A stretch of DNA of 64,000 nucleotides from Eretmocerus hayati (Eukaryota; Arthropoda; Insecta; Hymenoptera; Aphelinidae): assembly GCA_029851415.1 (NCBI GenBank), contig CM056743.1, positions 65,316,186 through 65,380,185 on the forward strand, read 5' to 3'. Shown here piece by piece: positions 11,985 through 22,091 of the stretch (positions are counted from its first letter, which is position 1; every line of letters begins with the position of its first letter). The notes beneath the pieces are model-generated. The model saw only the letters and a list, made by a program, of their open reading frames with translations. It had not been told where the DNA came from and ran no database searches. A program made the position numbers and the translations under genes.

Positions 11985-14900
11985 ATGCATGAGTTTGACG
12001 CATCCTCGGGTTGTACTTTGGAGCTTGAATCAACCTGGACGATGGAGGAAATAGAGCAGCAAGTTGAGGAAGTCAAGTCTTTACGATTACGTCATCACCG
12101 AGCGATTATTGGACAAGCAACACCTGATGAGATATCTGAATGGATCTCTGACTCATTAGAATGTATTCATCGGATGAAGACAACATTGACTCCATCATTG
12201 AAGAGATCATCAAAACAAAGACTGCAAGCAGCCATCGGTCACTTAGAGAGTATTAGGCGGAAATTAGAAATATACATTAAGTACGGATATGGCTTGACAT
12301 CAACAAGCAAATATGTAATTTGGGATGATGTTGAATCTGCATTCTCTAATTGTATAAGATCAGGTGTAATTACGAATTTGAAACATACAAACACAGATTT
12401 ATTCTTCGATGACGCTAGAGCTTCGTTCATCACGAAAATATCTGAATCCTTGCAAGAACGCAATGCATTAAAAGTTAATACTGTGTTGACTGCCGAATAT
12501 AAAATTGTAAAGAACGACGAAGAGAGTATTGATCTCAAACATTTCAATACAAAGAGTGAGTCGATATTTCTTACTACTGACTTGGAAGAATGGTTCCAAA
12601 TTCATGTAAAGGATAACATAAAAGATGAGATGGAAAGTTTCCAGGGTCAAGATTCTGGTTGGACACTCGTGTCGATTCTAAATTTAGCTGTAAATATGAA
12701 TAGATTCAATCCGCTCAGGGGTAGTTCCTACATAGATCTCCCGCCTCATATCAAATTGAAAAAAGCATGTGTGAATGTGAGGAACGAAGATAATCAATGT
12801 TTTAAATGGGTTGTATTGTCTTGTTTGCATGAAATTCATGAGTCGCAACACCCATACCGTGTTTCTAAGTACAAGTCCTTTGAGAACGAATTGAATTTTG
12901 ATGGGATCGCTTTTCCAGTTATGCCTAAAGACATTCAAAAGTTTGAGAAAAAGAATAACCTGTCCATCAATTTATACGTGTTGCGGGAAAGGGAAGATCC
13001 TAAGAAGAAGAATGACATTTATGATGTCTTACCTTGTCATGTCACTAAAACAAAAGTTGAGAATCGTCATTGCAATTCACTCTTCTTGCAGAAACATTAT
13101 AATTATGAGAGTGATGTCAATGATAGTGATGCAATGACTCAACAGAGTGAGGAGTCTATTCACATGGAAGATGATTTCCATTTCCATTATGTATGGATTA
13201 AAAACCTCTCACGATTAGTTAGCAATCAGTTGTCGAGACATCATGGAAAATCTCATATATGCGATCGATGTTTACTTTATTTCATCTCAGAGGACAAACT
13301 GAAAGCACACGAAATTGATTGCGTGCAGATCAACAAATGTAAAGTACGATTACCACTTCAGAAGGATAGAATATTAAAATTCAAGAACCATTCTTTCAAA
13401 GAACGAATGCCGTTTGTTGTTTATAGTGACTTTGAATGTGTATTAGTACCTGTAATAGATCATGAACGAGCAATCCAAAGACATCAAGCATTCAGCGTTG
13501 CTTTCTATGTGAAATGTAGTTACGATGATTCATTGTCACGTTACCGATTTTACCGACAAGAGAATGTGGATGATTGTCAAAGTCCTGCTGAATGGTTTGT
13601 CTAGCAGATAGTAGCACTTGCTCATGAAATTGAGTCAATTTATAACAATCCAAAACCCATGAATCTTTCTCAGGAGGAAGAGGACTCATTCAATGCAGGA
13701 AATATGTGTCATATTTGTGAGGAAAAGATAGTCGACCCGAGTGAGAGAGTACGTGATCATTCACATTTAACAGGGGCTTATCGTGGTATAGCTCATAATT
13801 CTTGCAACATTAATTACAATGACTCACGTGTCCTGCCAATCATCCTACATAACTTATCAGGCTACGATTCTCATTTATTAATTAAGGAAATTGCATGTCA
13901 AATCGAAGGCAACATTTCACTCATCCCAATCAACAAAGAAAATTATGTGTCATTCACTAAAAATCTGAAAGACAGTAAGATGAAGATTCGATTCATCGAT
14001 TCGTTTAGATTCATGGCGTCATCACTTGACAAATTAGCTGCATACTTGGACAAATGTGGCAAATTGGATGTAACAATAAGAGTTTTCGAAACTGAAGATA
14101 AGTATTCACCGGAGCAAAGAGAATTGTTGAAACGTAAAGGAGTATTTCCTTATGAATACATTATATCTCATACTTGTTTAGAAGAAGGGCAGCTCCCAAT
14201 ACGAGAGCATTTCTACAGTCAGTTGACAAATACTCATATTTCTGATGATGATTACCAACATGCTATGAAAGTATGGAGAACATTCAATATACAGACGCTT
14301 GGCGAATACAGTGACTTGTATTTGAAAACTGATGTGTTATTGCTCGTTGATGTATTTGAGAATTTTCGCGACAATTGTCTCAAATCTTACAAACTTGACC
14401 CAGCTCACTACTTCACAACACCTGGTCTTTCGTGGGATGCTATGTTGAAAATGACAAAGATCAAGCTTCAGCTTTTGACAGATATTGATATGCTATTATT
14501 CGTTGAACGTGGTATCAGAGGTGGTATTAGTCAATGTAGCAATCGTTATGCTACAGCCAATAATCGATACATGGAAGAAAGATATGATCCTTCCAAAATG
14601 GACAAATACATCATGTATTTTGATGCTAATAACCTGTATGGGTGGGCTATGACTCAACCACTCCCATATGGAGGATTCAAATGGGTTGAAGATGTCAATA
14701 GTGTAACTATCCAGAATGAGCCAGATGATGGCGATTACGGATACATTATTGAGGTTGATCTAGAAATCCCTAATTGAGCTCCATGACCATTTCAAAGATC
14801 TTCCATTTTGTCCTGAGCACATGACACCCCCTGGCTCGAAACAGAAAAAACTGATGACAACATTATATAATAAGAAAAAGTATGTCATTCATTATCGAGC

Positions 14901-16124
14901 ATTGAAACAAGCTCTGCAACATGGTGTACAACTAAAAACGATTCATAGGATGTTAGAATTCAAACAGTCAAAATGGTTGAAACAATACATTGACATGAAT
15001 AGTAGATTTAGAGCAAAGACTGACAATGAATTTGAAAAGTTCTTGTTCAAATTGTTCAACAATTCTGTATACGGTACTACAATGGAGAATGAAAGGGAGC
15101 ATGTAGATGTCAAGCTTGTCAACAAGTGGCATGCACGTTACGGAGCCGAAGCGCTCATCTCGAAACCAAATTATCACAGCCGTTCTATCTTTGATGAGAA
15201 TCTTTGTGCTATAGAGTTGTCGAGACTTGAGATATTCATCAGGAAGCCGATCTACATTGGCTTAAGTGTGCTTGATATAAGTAAGACATTGATTTATGAC
15301 TTCCATTATTCTTACATGAGGAATATCATGGGTGATAAATGCAAGTTATTATATTCTGATACAGATCCCCTGATCTATGAAATAAGCGATAATGACATGT
15401 TAAGATAATGAGAAGAGATTCTCATATGTTGGACACGTCAGATTATGCAGAGAATAATCCGTTCGGTATAAAATTACTGAACAAGAAAGTTGTTGGCAAG
15501 ATGACAGATGAGTGTAATGGGCGGATAATCACTGATTTCATTGGATTACGCAGTAAGATGTATTGTTTCAGAACATTGGATGGTTGTCAAACGAAAAAAG
15601 CAAAAGGTGTCAAAAGTATTGTGGTGAAGAAAACTATTGATTTTGATGATTATCTCAAGTGCTTGCGAGATGATATTTGTGTAACTCGTGAACAATGTAA
15701 TATTCGTTCTTCATTGCATGTAATACATACAGAAAAACAGTCTAAGATAGCTCTTAGTGCACGAGATGACAAGCGTTACCTGCGACACGGTGAAACGGAC
15801 ACTCTATCTTGGGGTCATTACAGTATCTCAACAGATGGACCCGTTCCATGTGATTTGGATGATGGAAGCATCGGTATTATATCTCAAAATGCAGATCCTG
15901 CCGTTGGTAGAGTGGAAAACATGTTACCGATTGAAGCAGAAGATCCAGATCACACTGTTGGTAAAATGGAAAAAATATTACCGACGGACGCAAATAATTC
16001 AACAGTTGTCGATATAGTCTCTCAATTCATGACGACCATCGATCCAGAAGGAGATGAACTCTTGAATATAGCTCTCGATACTGTTGAAATCGAATGGGAG
16101 CCTCCCTCGAAGAGACTATGTTGA
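11985..16124 (+). pseudogene. polB: Protein-primed family B DNA polymerase of the Polinton, broken into four ORFs
   Basis: This would replicate the element by protein priming. In order: an N-terminal region with GSSYIDLPPHI and CFKWVVLSCL; a C2H2-like CDRC...H...C near 13,260; exonuclease motif I in YSDFECVL near 13,425; an endonuclease-VII-like cysteine/histidine insert (CHICEEKI ... RDHSHLTGAYRG) at 13,700-13,800; exonuclease II GYDSHLLI near 13,860; exonuclease III in KTDVLLLVDVF near 14,325; polymerase A in FDANNLYGWAM near 14,620; B in FNNSVYGTT near 15,055; C in YSDTDP near 15,355. Breaks are an in-frame TAG at 13,602, a one-base frameshift near 14,770 and another near 15,405. The total, about 1,370 residues, is full family length, so the gene is old but not truncated. 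Confidence 0.9.
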
Positions 16125-16564
16125 GATCTCCCTCTCCATCACGAATTCCCTCCAAGAGAGACAGTTGTTAGAGGGAGAAGGGAGTGATGGAGAGTATCGG
16201 ATGGGAGTACCCCCACATCTCTCATGAGTGTCTCTGCGCAGACGCTATCTTGGAGAAGGAGAAGATGAGAGAGATCATGGTGGGGAAATTGGTATAAGTA
16301 TGAGCTCGTCGCTCTGGAAATCATTCGATCGCCTCCTCAGCTCGCGAGCAGACGCATACTCCTGGAGAACACCAGCAGTCGCTTCACCACAGAGTTGTCC
16401 AGTTGAAGACGTTGGGGTACCCTGAGCTTCAGGATCATCCTGAGAGCAAGTTCCTCAGTCGAGAGAGCGATCTCCAAGTCTACAAGGTAAGAGTCGACAT
16501 CGCGTCATCTGAAATCTAGAATCATCTGCCATGATGTTAACAAGCATTGATGTTACTGTTACAG
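16125..16564 (+). promoter_or_regulatory. TATA box and spliced 5' leader of the downstream small gene
   Basis: TATAAG at 16,293-16,298 is followed by a leader with a donor AAG|GTAAGA at 16,487 and an acceptor TTACAG ending at 16,564, directly before the ATG at 16,565. The 78-bp intron size matches other introns in this window. A small ORF at 16,228-16,425 overlaps the TATA box and is not considered a gene. Confidence 0.5.
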
Positions 16565-16873
16565 ATGGATCTAGGATTGATCAATAGAGCTGCGACTGTT
16601 GTGACAAAGAAACTGAAGGATCTGGAGGAAGGGATGTACCAGGTGACATCTCTTAGCGAGGTTCCAACCCGTTTTGGGAATCGAATTGTGGCTGAGCTAA
16701 ATTCAGATTTCCAAGTGTTTCTACCCCAACGTTTATCGATGGTTATTGCCAGTGATCAACGGACCTTTAATCTCATGATGAGTGCTGCTATCCGAGGAGA
16801 GCTGAGATTGAAATTTGTGAATTCTCTTACAATGGAGTTCATCCATGATGAAAGACAATATCAAGCATTGTAA
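16565..16873 (+). CDS. Small OB-fold-like protein of the Polinton
   Basis: A 102-residue protein starting MDLGLINRAATVV right after a splice acceptor. The pattern LEEGMYQVTSLSEV...FGNRIVAEL...FQVFLPQRLS reads as successive beta strands, like small OB-fold proteins with a role in ssDNA binding. Similar short proteins occur in arthropod mobile elements. The assignment rests on pattern only. The next genes, on the other strand, begin about 300 bp away, with AATAAA near 17,045 in between. Confidence 0.5.
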   Translation: MDLGLINRAATVVTKKLKDLEEGMYQVTSLSEVPTRFGNRIVAELNSDFQVFLPQRLSMVIASDQRTFNLMMSAAIRGELRLKFVNSLTMEFIHDERQYQAL

Positions 16874-17173
16874 TTAATCATAATCAAGATGATCCTTTTA
16901 TTCTATCGTATTAATAGAGCGTAGAGAGCTGTGTCGGCATGGTTTATGATTGTCATATAACCCTACTTAGTTGCAATGATGAGGAACTCATCAGATTCTA
17001 TAACCTCGAAACATTAATCATGTAATTAGAATCTAAGGTTTCCTGAATAAATGTAACACGTATATTCTAAACTTGTTCTCTCATCATTTCAAGACCTTTC
17101 CATATTATGTTCTAAGTCATTGAAAAAAATCATGGTTGGTTGGAGAATGATGAAACGAATGAAATTGAATATT

Positions 17174-17719
17174 CTATCCAGATTTATTTAAAAATTTCTG
17201 CATCTTTTTTACATTGTGAAGAGCCCTTTCAATATTACATTCAGCATCATGATTTTCACAAACAGTTACAGTTCTTTCATTTCGATAATCAGATTCAATG
17301 ATGCATGCATCAATCTTGAATTGATTAAGCCACTCTCTCTTGATCAAATGATTCACAAATACTCTATCGGCATCAACCAAAGCTGCTTGGAGGATCCCAC
17401 CAATCATCGTATAAGGCACAGCTGCAGACGTCCATCGAAGTCCATGGTAATATTTTCTCAACCATTTATTCTCTTGTTTGATTGAAATAGGTAATTGTTG
17501 AGAGGGGAATGGAGATTTGAAGAGAATAACAACAGGAACATCTACAAGTGGTGCAAACGCCAGTTCCTTGAGTGTATAGTCACCCCCAGCTTGATAGAAA
17601 CCTTGCAAGTCAACGACATACTTTTGCCTGGAACGTGAGATCCATTAATAATTGTCATGAAATTCTATCATAGGAAGAGAAAACTACAGATATATTTACC
17701 TCTGATTTGAGTCAGTCAT
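17174..17719 (-). CDS. Small exonuclease-like Polinton protein, copy 2 (two exons)
   Basis: Exon 1 (17,700-17,719) starts at ATG and ends at a GTAAAT donor. Exon 2 (17,174-17,627) begins after a TTCCAG acceptor. Splicing keeps the frame and yields MTDSNQR followed by QKYVVDLQGFYQ, restoring the VD.QGF start seen in the paralogue at 11,046. Shared blocks with that paralogue are the KELA segment, ENKWLRKYYHGLRW, VPY and DRVFVNHLIKREWL. A C-terminal extension of about 40 residues is specific to this copy. The function is unknown and nuclease-like at best. The two copies sit on either side of the polymerase. Confidence 0.65.
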
Positions 17720-17744
17720 AGTGTGATCTTCATTCACTCTAGAT

Positions 17745-18683
17745 TTATGGTCCAAGAGTAGCTTTATCCACCCAACTGTTATGCGAGTTGTCAAATCCAA
17801 GCCATTTAACTAGCATTTTATTTCCACGTTTTCTGATGACTTTTTCAATCAAGTAAGTATCGGGATGAACTGCTTTCAAGAGCTCTTGTTCATAGAATCC
17901 TCCTTGGATCAATTGATCTTCATAGTCTCTCAGATGATAAGTCACAGGTTTTGTCGTTGCCACTCGGTGGATTGTGAATACTTCTGTTGACCAATTAGGT
18001 GTGAAGCTTTTCTCGAACAGATTTTTCACCCTACTGATCCGTACTTTGTCCCCAACTTTGAACTTTGACTTGGCAAATGATCGCTTGTCTTCTATGATTC
18101 TTCGTAGAATCTGAGCTGAATGGCCTGGTGTGACATCTTGTGGTTTCATTCCTATAGTTCGATGTATCTTTCCATTGTATTGAATGAGTACTTCTGGAAG
18201 AATGTCGAGCCATTTGTAATTTCCTTGCAGACTAAATCGCTTCCACATGATATTTTTCAATGAATGATTCAGACGTTCACAAATCGAAGCTTTCAAATTA
18301 CTGAACGTAGAATAGAGGTTAATTTTGTATTTTATCATCAACCTCTTGAACTCAGAATTATAAAATTCCTTGCCACGATCAGTGTGTAGATTCTCTGGTA
18401 CTCTCCCCGTTTTGAATATTTCCTCCATAGCTCTTGAGACATCTTGCCCAGTCTTTTGTTTCACTGGAACTGCCCATGTATACTTTGAGAATATATCGAT
18501 GACAGTTAGCATGTAGCGATAGCCTTTATTTTTTTTCGCATAACTTTGCATTTCAACGAGATCAGCTTGCCATGTCTCATCTATTCCTCGAGCAATAACT
18601 TTTCTTCGAGGATAATTGCGCCGTGCAGGCTTGTGCGATTCTTCAACGACTCCTCGACGTTCCATTTGAATATGATCGCTCAT
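17745..18683 (-). CDS. INT: Polinton integrase with C-terminal chromodomain
   Basis: A DDE-family (retroviral-type) integrase of 312 residues that would insert element DNA into the host genome. The catalytic triad is visible: D in WQADLVEM, D in LHTDRGKEFYNSEF, and E in KASICERLNHSLK. A basic SH3-like region follows (KFKVGDKVRISR), then a chromodomain-like end (YLIEKVIRKRGNKMLVKWLG...SWVD). The frame is uninterrupted. It starts 9 bp after the stop of the fibre-like gene in the same minus-strand block. An N-terminal zinc-binding HHCC region is not obvious, so the start could be slightly short or spliced. Confidence 0.9.
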   Translation of the reverse strand: MSDHIQMERRGVVEESHKPARRNYPRRKVIARGIDETWQADLVEMQSYAKKNKGYRYMLTVIDIFSKYTWAVPVKQKTGQDVSRAMEEIFKTGRVPENLHTDRGKEFYNSEFKRLMIKYKINLYSTFSNLKASICERLNHSLKNIMWKRFSLQGNYKWLDILPEVLIQYNGKIHRTIGMKPQDVTPGHSAQILRRIIEDKRSFAKSKFKVGDKVRISRVKNLFEKSFTPNWSTEVFTIHRVATTKPVTYHLRDYEDQLIQGGFYEQELLKAVHPDTYLIEKVIRKRGNKMLVKWLGFDNSHNSWVDKATLGP

Positions 18684-18691
18684 CAGTATGA

Positions 18692-19111
18692 TTAGTCATA
18701 AATTTTCGGAAGGATTCTCTCAGCCGCACGAGTTGTAACATAAAGCGCATTTAGATCCTTTAGACCTTGCTTCATTTCAGATCGTGTGGTATCTAGATCT
18801 CCTATGAGTTTATGAATGACGTCTTCTACACTTTCATTGAAACGATGAATAGTTCCGATTCTCTCAGATAATTCATCAATTTTGATTTGCACTTGTTTAG
18901 TAGTTAATTTGATATTATTAATCTCTTCATTCAGGTCTATTTTCATGGACTCTAACGTTGTCAAATTTACACCATCGTGTGAATGTTGTGGATGAGATAC
19001 ATTACACAAACGCTTATTCTCGACATAGTACTGACCATCATCTGTCAATTTATACCCAACACCTGGCAGCCCTTGACTATCCAGTCTACGTCCGAACACG
19101 TCGACATTCAT
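18692..19111 (-). CDS. Fibre-like coiled-coil protein of the Polinton
   Basis: 139 residues starting MNVDVFGRRL. The N-terminal half contains GYKLTDDGQYYVENKRLCNV followed by HDGVNLTTLES, the pattern used by phage and virus tail fibres for trimer attachment. The C-terminal half is heptad-rich (IDLNEEINNIKLTTKQVQIK onward) and predicts a coiled coil. The likely role is a virion spike or fibre. The frame is intact. It lies between the DUF8207-like gene and integrase with short spacers. Confidence 0.6.
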   Translation of the reverse strand: MNVDVFGRRLDSQGLPGVGYKLTDDGQYYVENKRLCNVSHPQHSHDGVNLTTLESMKIDLNEEINNIKLTTKQVQIKIDELSERIGTIHRFNESVEDVIHKLIGDLDTTRSEMKQGLKDLNALYVTTRAAERILPKIYD

Positions 19112-19144
19112 GATGAGAATGTTTGTCGATGATTGTTTATACCC

Positions 19145-19972
19145 TCAATTTATAATACCGGCCTCGCGGAGCTCTTCTAAGATGGCATGGATCTCATTGG
19201 AGTGATTAGAATTCCCAGCCGACCTCTCGGATATAAGTAATGATAATCGATCTACTAGTTCATTTGGATCATCCCACCAGACGTAATCAAATCGGGTATC
19301 CTTTCGAGCAATTTTATAGCGTGGTAGCAGTCCATACCCTCTCTTGTCAATCAAAGGCGCTATTATCTTTTCGAATTTTTTACTATTATATCGACGTAGG
19401 TCACCATCTTTCTTGAATTTTTTCCGATGAACATTGGAAGATTCCAGGATCTCGAGATAGTTTTCCCAATCTTTATTTGTCGCTGCATCTGTATTAGGTT
19501 CCTTCATAAATATGAGCTCAAGCAGTCCTTCGGTAATTGGGTAATCTACTTTATCGACAGAAATTCTCCCATCTTGGAAATTTACGTTGACATTTCCAAT
19601 CATGAGTGTTCCATTTCGCTCTTGCAGTCCGTATAGATTGTCAAGATCATCTTTATTATGCGATTGTATCATTTTCAAATACTTTCCAAGTATCTCATCA
19701 TCATGGGAGTTCATCAATCCATCAGATGTACTATCTTGAGTAGTATCGAAGTGGGCTGCATTTGTGATGGAAGTTTGGTTTCCTTTTACACCACCATCCA
19801 CTTTTTTAGCTACTAGTTCTTTCAGAGGTTTGACAATCGGTTTGAATGTTTCATCCAAAGTTCGTTCCATTTCAACTCTGCCATCCTTCAATAACTCATA
19901 TTTAGATCGAATAGCCTCGCGAGCTTTGGATAGTTGCTCCAAGATATGTTTCTCTTGTGCAAAGTCAGCCAT
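19145..19972 (-). CDS. DUF8207-like Polinton protein
   Basis: 275 residues. The N-terminal 70 form a helical, charged region (MADFAQEKHILEQLSKAREA...). The central block VDYPITEGLLELIFMKEP and the following NYLEILESSNVHRKKFK match what I know of the DUF8207 family, common in arthropods and often linked to Maverick elements. A tail with GYGLLPRYKI and WWDDPNELVDRL completes the pattern. Function is not established; a structural or DNA-packaging role is plausible from its place beside the ATPase. The frame is intact, and the start lies 37 bp from the ATPase stop. Confidence 0.6.
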   Translation of the reverse strand: MADFAQEKHILEQLSKAREAIRSKYELLKDGRVEMERTLDETFKPIVKPLKELVAKKVDGGVKGNQTSITNAAHFDTTQDSTSDGLMNSHDDEILGKYLKMIQSHNKDDLDNLYGLQERNGTLMIGNVNVNFQDGRISVDKVDYPITEGLLELIFMKEPNTDAATNKDWENYLEILESSNVHRKKFKKDGDLRRYNSKKFEKIIAPLIDKRGYGLLPRYKIARKDTRFDYVWWDDPNELVDRLSLLISERSAGNSNHSNEIHAILEELREAGIIN

Positions 19973-20009
19973 GGTGTTACGAACGAGGGATTCCGGAAAC
20001 TGATGGGGT

Positions 20010-20717
20010 TCAAGAATTTCCCGCGATATTTATAAGGAATCGGTCGAAGCCATGCCTGTATCGCCCATCATTAATTGCTCGGTCTTTGTCAATCACTAGG
20101 AAATCATGCTTATTATTACGCCAACAGATCGATGTGAAACGCCTAAATTCATGGAATGGCGTATCAGTATTAACGTGCTTATCATATATAAATTTCAAAT
20201 TATTTTGATCTTGTTTGAATAAGACCAGGAGATTGACATTGTCCCTCACTAGCCTCTTTGGGACACAAGTATACGTTTGACAAAGATACAGGCAGTCAAC
20301 ATTCTTATGCCTGGCCATACAAAAGTATGCTCTGACATTGTCCTGCTTTTCACAAGCAATATCATCAAATATTGCGAGAGAATTAGGTAAAACCTTGTCG
20401 AGTGGGATGACCTCTTCATTATCACGAAAAGGGAAATATTGAATTTCTTTTATGCTATCCAATAGTTTTTTGAGGTATGAATATTTCGGTTGGTGTAGAG
20501 ATTTTGAGTATAAATATACATTTTCAAATCTTAATCCATTAGGATGTGTGATGAGTGTCAGCAGGCTGTTCGTTTTACCATAGCCTGACGGACCACAAAT
20601 AATTGCTCGGATATCACTCGGTAACAACTTCCCATGGCGCTCTTTTTTCTTCTCATGATCCGAAACAATATCAGAGTTACTCACAGGTAGTTTCAAATCT
20701 TGTTCTTTGAAATCCAT
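20010..20717 (-). CDS. ATP: Genome-packaging ATPase (FtsK/HerA, A32-like)
   Basis: 235 residues. Walker A is ICGPSGYGKTNSLL near residues 39-52, and Walker B is NSLAIFDDIA near 110. This is the virion DNA-packaging ATPase of Polintons and related dsDNA viruses, hydrolysing ATP to drive DNA into the capsid. Length is normal for the family, and the frame is complete. It is transcribed divergently from the PLA2 gene; the two starts are 99 bp apart and share a short promoter region. Confidence 0.9.
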   Translation of the reverse strand: MDFKEQDLKLPVSNSDIVSDHEKKKERHGKLLPSDIRAIICGPSGYGKTNSLLTLITHPNGLRFENVYLYSKSLHQPKYSYLKKLLDSIKEIQYFPFRDNEEVIPLDKVLPNSLAIFDDIACEKQDNVRAYFCMARHKNVDCLYLCQTYTCVPKRLVRDNVNLLVLFKQDQNNLKFIYDKHVNTDTPFHEFRRFTSICWRNNKHDFLVIDKDRAINDGRYRHGFDRFLINIAGNS

Positions 20718-20756
20718 GTTTCAGGTGAGGCCTGAGGACTTGGACTGGCTCAAAGG

Positions 20757-20764
20757 TATAAATA
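20757..20764 (+). promoter_or_regulatory. TATA box for the PLA2/capsid block
   Basis: A perfect TATAAATA lies 53 bp before the PLA2-domain ATG, in the 99-bp gap between divergent genes. Confidence 0.65.
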
Positions 20765-20816
20765 CGACGCTTTTATACTGTCTTGAGCACATTCATCTCT
20801 TGAACCTCGAGACAAG

Positions 20817-21674
20817 ATGTTGAATTATAAGAAAAGGAGGACTGGTCGAGGGTTTATTAATGGTTTCATTAATAAACTGCCAGTCGAGCTTCACTTACCT
20901 GGTTATCAATATTGCGGTCCTGGTACGAGACTCGACAAACGACTTGCTCGTGGTGACCCTGGGATTAACCCACTGGACGCTGCTTGTAAGGACCATGATG
21001 TGGCATACGGTAAATACATGCATGATATCAAGAAAAGACATGCAGCTGACCATGAGTTGATGAAGAAAGCTAAGGAAAGGGTGAGGTCAAAGGACGCTAG
21101 TATAGCTGAGAGAGCTGCTGCTCTTTTCGTCACCAATGCCATGAGTGCAAAGACGACATTTGAAATGGGACTCAAGGGGTTAAAGAAAAAGAGGAGGAAG
21201 GTGAAGCAATGCAAAAAATCTGGAGGGAAACTCAATGAAAAAGTTGCATTGAAAAAAATTATCAAAGCTCCTGCTAAAGCTATGATACCTAGCATCAACC
21301 CCAAGGTGATGATTGAATCAGCATTGAGAGGTGCTCAAGAAGCAATCAAGGGTAGTGGGGGGAAGAACAATATCACAATGCCTCGTATACTACCCTTACC
21401 ATCAAAAAGTGGTGGCTATCTACCATTCTTATTGCCTCTTTTTGCTGGTTTGAGTGCGACAGGAGCATTGGCAGGTGGCGCTGCTGGTATAGCTAAGACA
21501 GTCAATGAAGCTAAAGCTGCTCGGAAACAGTTGGAAGAGAATCAGAGGCATAATAAGGTCATGGAGGCTATAGCATTAGGCAAGGGTCTCTATCTGCGAC
21601 CGTACAAATCAGGTTATGGATTATCTTTCAAACCAGTCATGAAGAAGGGAAAAAAGAGGAGTTTTTTATTGTAG
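20817..21674 (+). CDS. PLA2-domain virion protein
   Basis: 285 residues. The N-terminal part carries the phospholipase A2 calcium loop in YQYCGPGTRLDKRL and the catalytic His-Asp pair in DAACKDHDVAYGKYM, the same compact domain seen in parvovirus VP1 and in adintoviruses/Polintons, where it is thought to breach endosomal membranes. The middle is very basic (LKKKRRKVKQCKKSGG). A Gly/Ala-rich hydrophobic stretch at about residues 200-235 (YLPFLLPLFAGLSATGALAG) looks membrane-active, and the tail is basic again. The frame is intact. Its end overlaps the protease frame. Confidence 0.8.
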   Translation: MLNYKKRRTGRGFINGFINKLPVELHLPGYQYCGPGTRLDKRLARGDPGINPLDAACKDHDVAYGKYMHDIKKRHAADHELMKKAKERVRSKDASIAERAAALFVTNAMSAKTTFEMGLKGLKKKRRKVKQCKKSGGKLNEKVALKKIIKAPAKAMIPSINPKVMIESALRGAQEAIKGSGGKNNITMPRILPLPSKSGGYLPFLLPLFAGLSATGALAGGAAGIAKTVNEAKAARKQLEENQRHNKVMEAIALGKGLYLRPYKSGYGLSFKPVMKKGKKRSFLL

Positions 21675-22048
21675 ATCTACCCAATCGTGCTCTCACTAAT
21701 GTTGATTTGATGGCATATGCTCGTAAAATGGAAATTCCCTATTTCCGAGGAGTTTACATGCGGAATGCCTTGCCATCAGGCTCCCCACGCATAAATGAAG
21801 CAGCTATTGTCAATCTAGATAATGCTAGTGGACCTGGCACGCATTGGGTAGCTTACAAGAAAAAAGGAGTGAATGTCTTATACTTCGACAGTTTTGGTGA
21901 TCTACAGCCTCCGTTAGAGCTTATAAATTATCTTGGACCTGTGAATATATACTACAATCCAGAAAGATATCAAGATTTTGATACATATAACTGTGGTCAT
22001 CTTTGTCTCGAATTTTTGATGAAGGATCACGTTCTTGAGGCTATATAA
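21674..22048 (+). CDS. PRO: Adenovirus-type cysteine protease (Ulp1-like)
   Basis: A virion maturation protease. The frame is open from about 21,674 (LPNRALTNVDLM...) although the first ATG is at 21,707, so the true start may be upstream, overlapping the PLA2 gene, or spliced. Catalytic residues are visible: His in GTHWVAY, Asp in YFDSFG and Cys in NCGHLCLEF. Length (about 125 residues) is at the short end of the family. The stop at 22,046 overlaps the TATA box of the next gene. Confidence 0.85.
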   Translation, partial: DLPNRALTNVDLMAYARKMEIPYFRGVYMRNALPSGSPRINEAAIVNLDNASGPGTHWVAYKKKGVNVLYFDSFGDLQPPLELINYLGPVNIYYNPERYQDFDTYNCGHLCLEFLMKDHVLEAI

Positions 22049-22049
22049 A
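22042..22049 (+). promoter_or_regulatory. TATA box for the penton-like gene
   Basis: TATATAAA overlaps the protease stop codon and lies about 45 bp before the ATG at 22,092. Confidence 0.55.
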
Positions 22050-22091
22050 TCAAGCTTCACTCAACATACTGGCATTCATGATTACTCAATC

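Noticed and set aside
11719..11992. Two overlapping ORFs before polymerase B
   Set aside because: No domain pattern and conflicting frames; kept only as spacer.
16228..16425. 65-residue ORF before the OB-like gene
   Set aside because: It overlaps the TATA box and leader of the next gene and lacks features.
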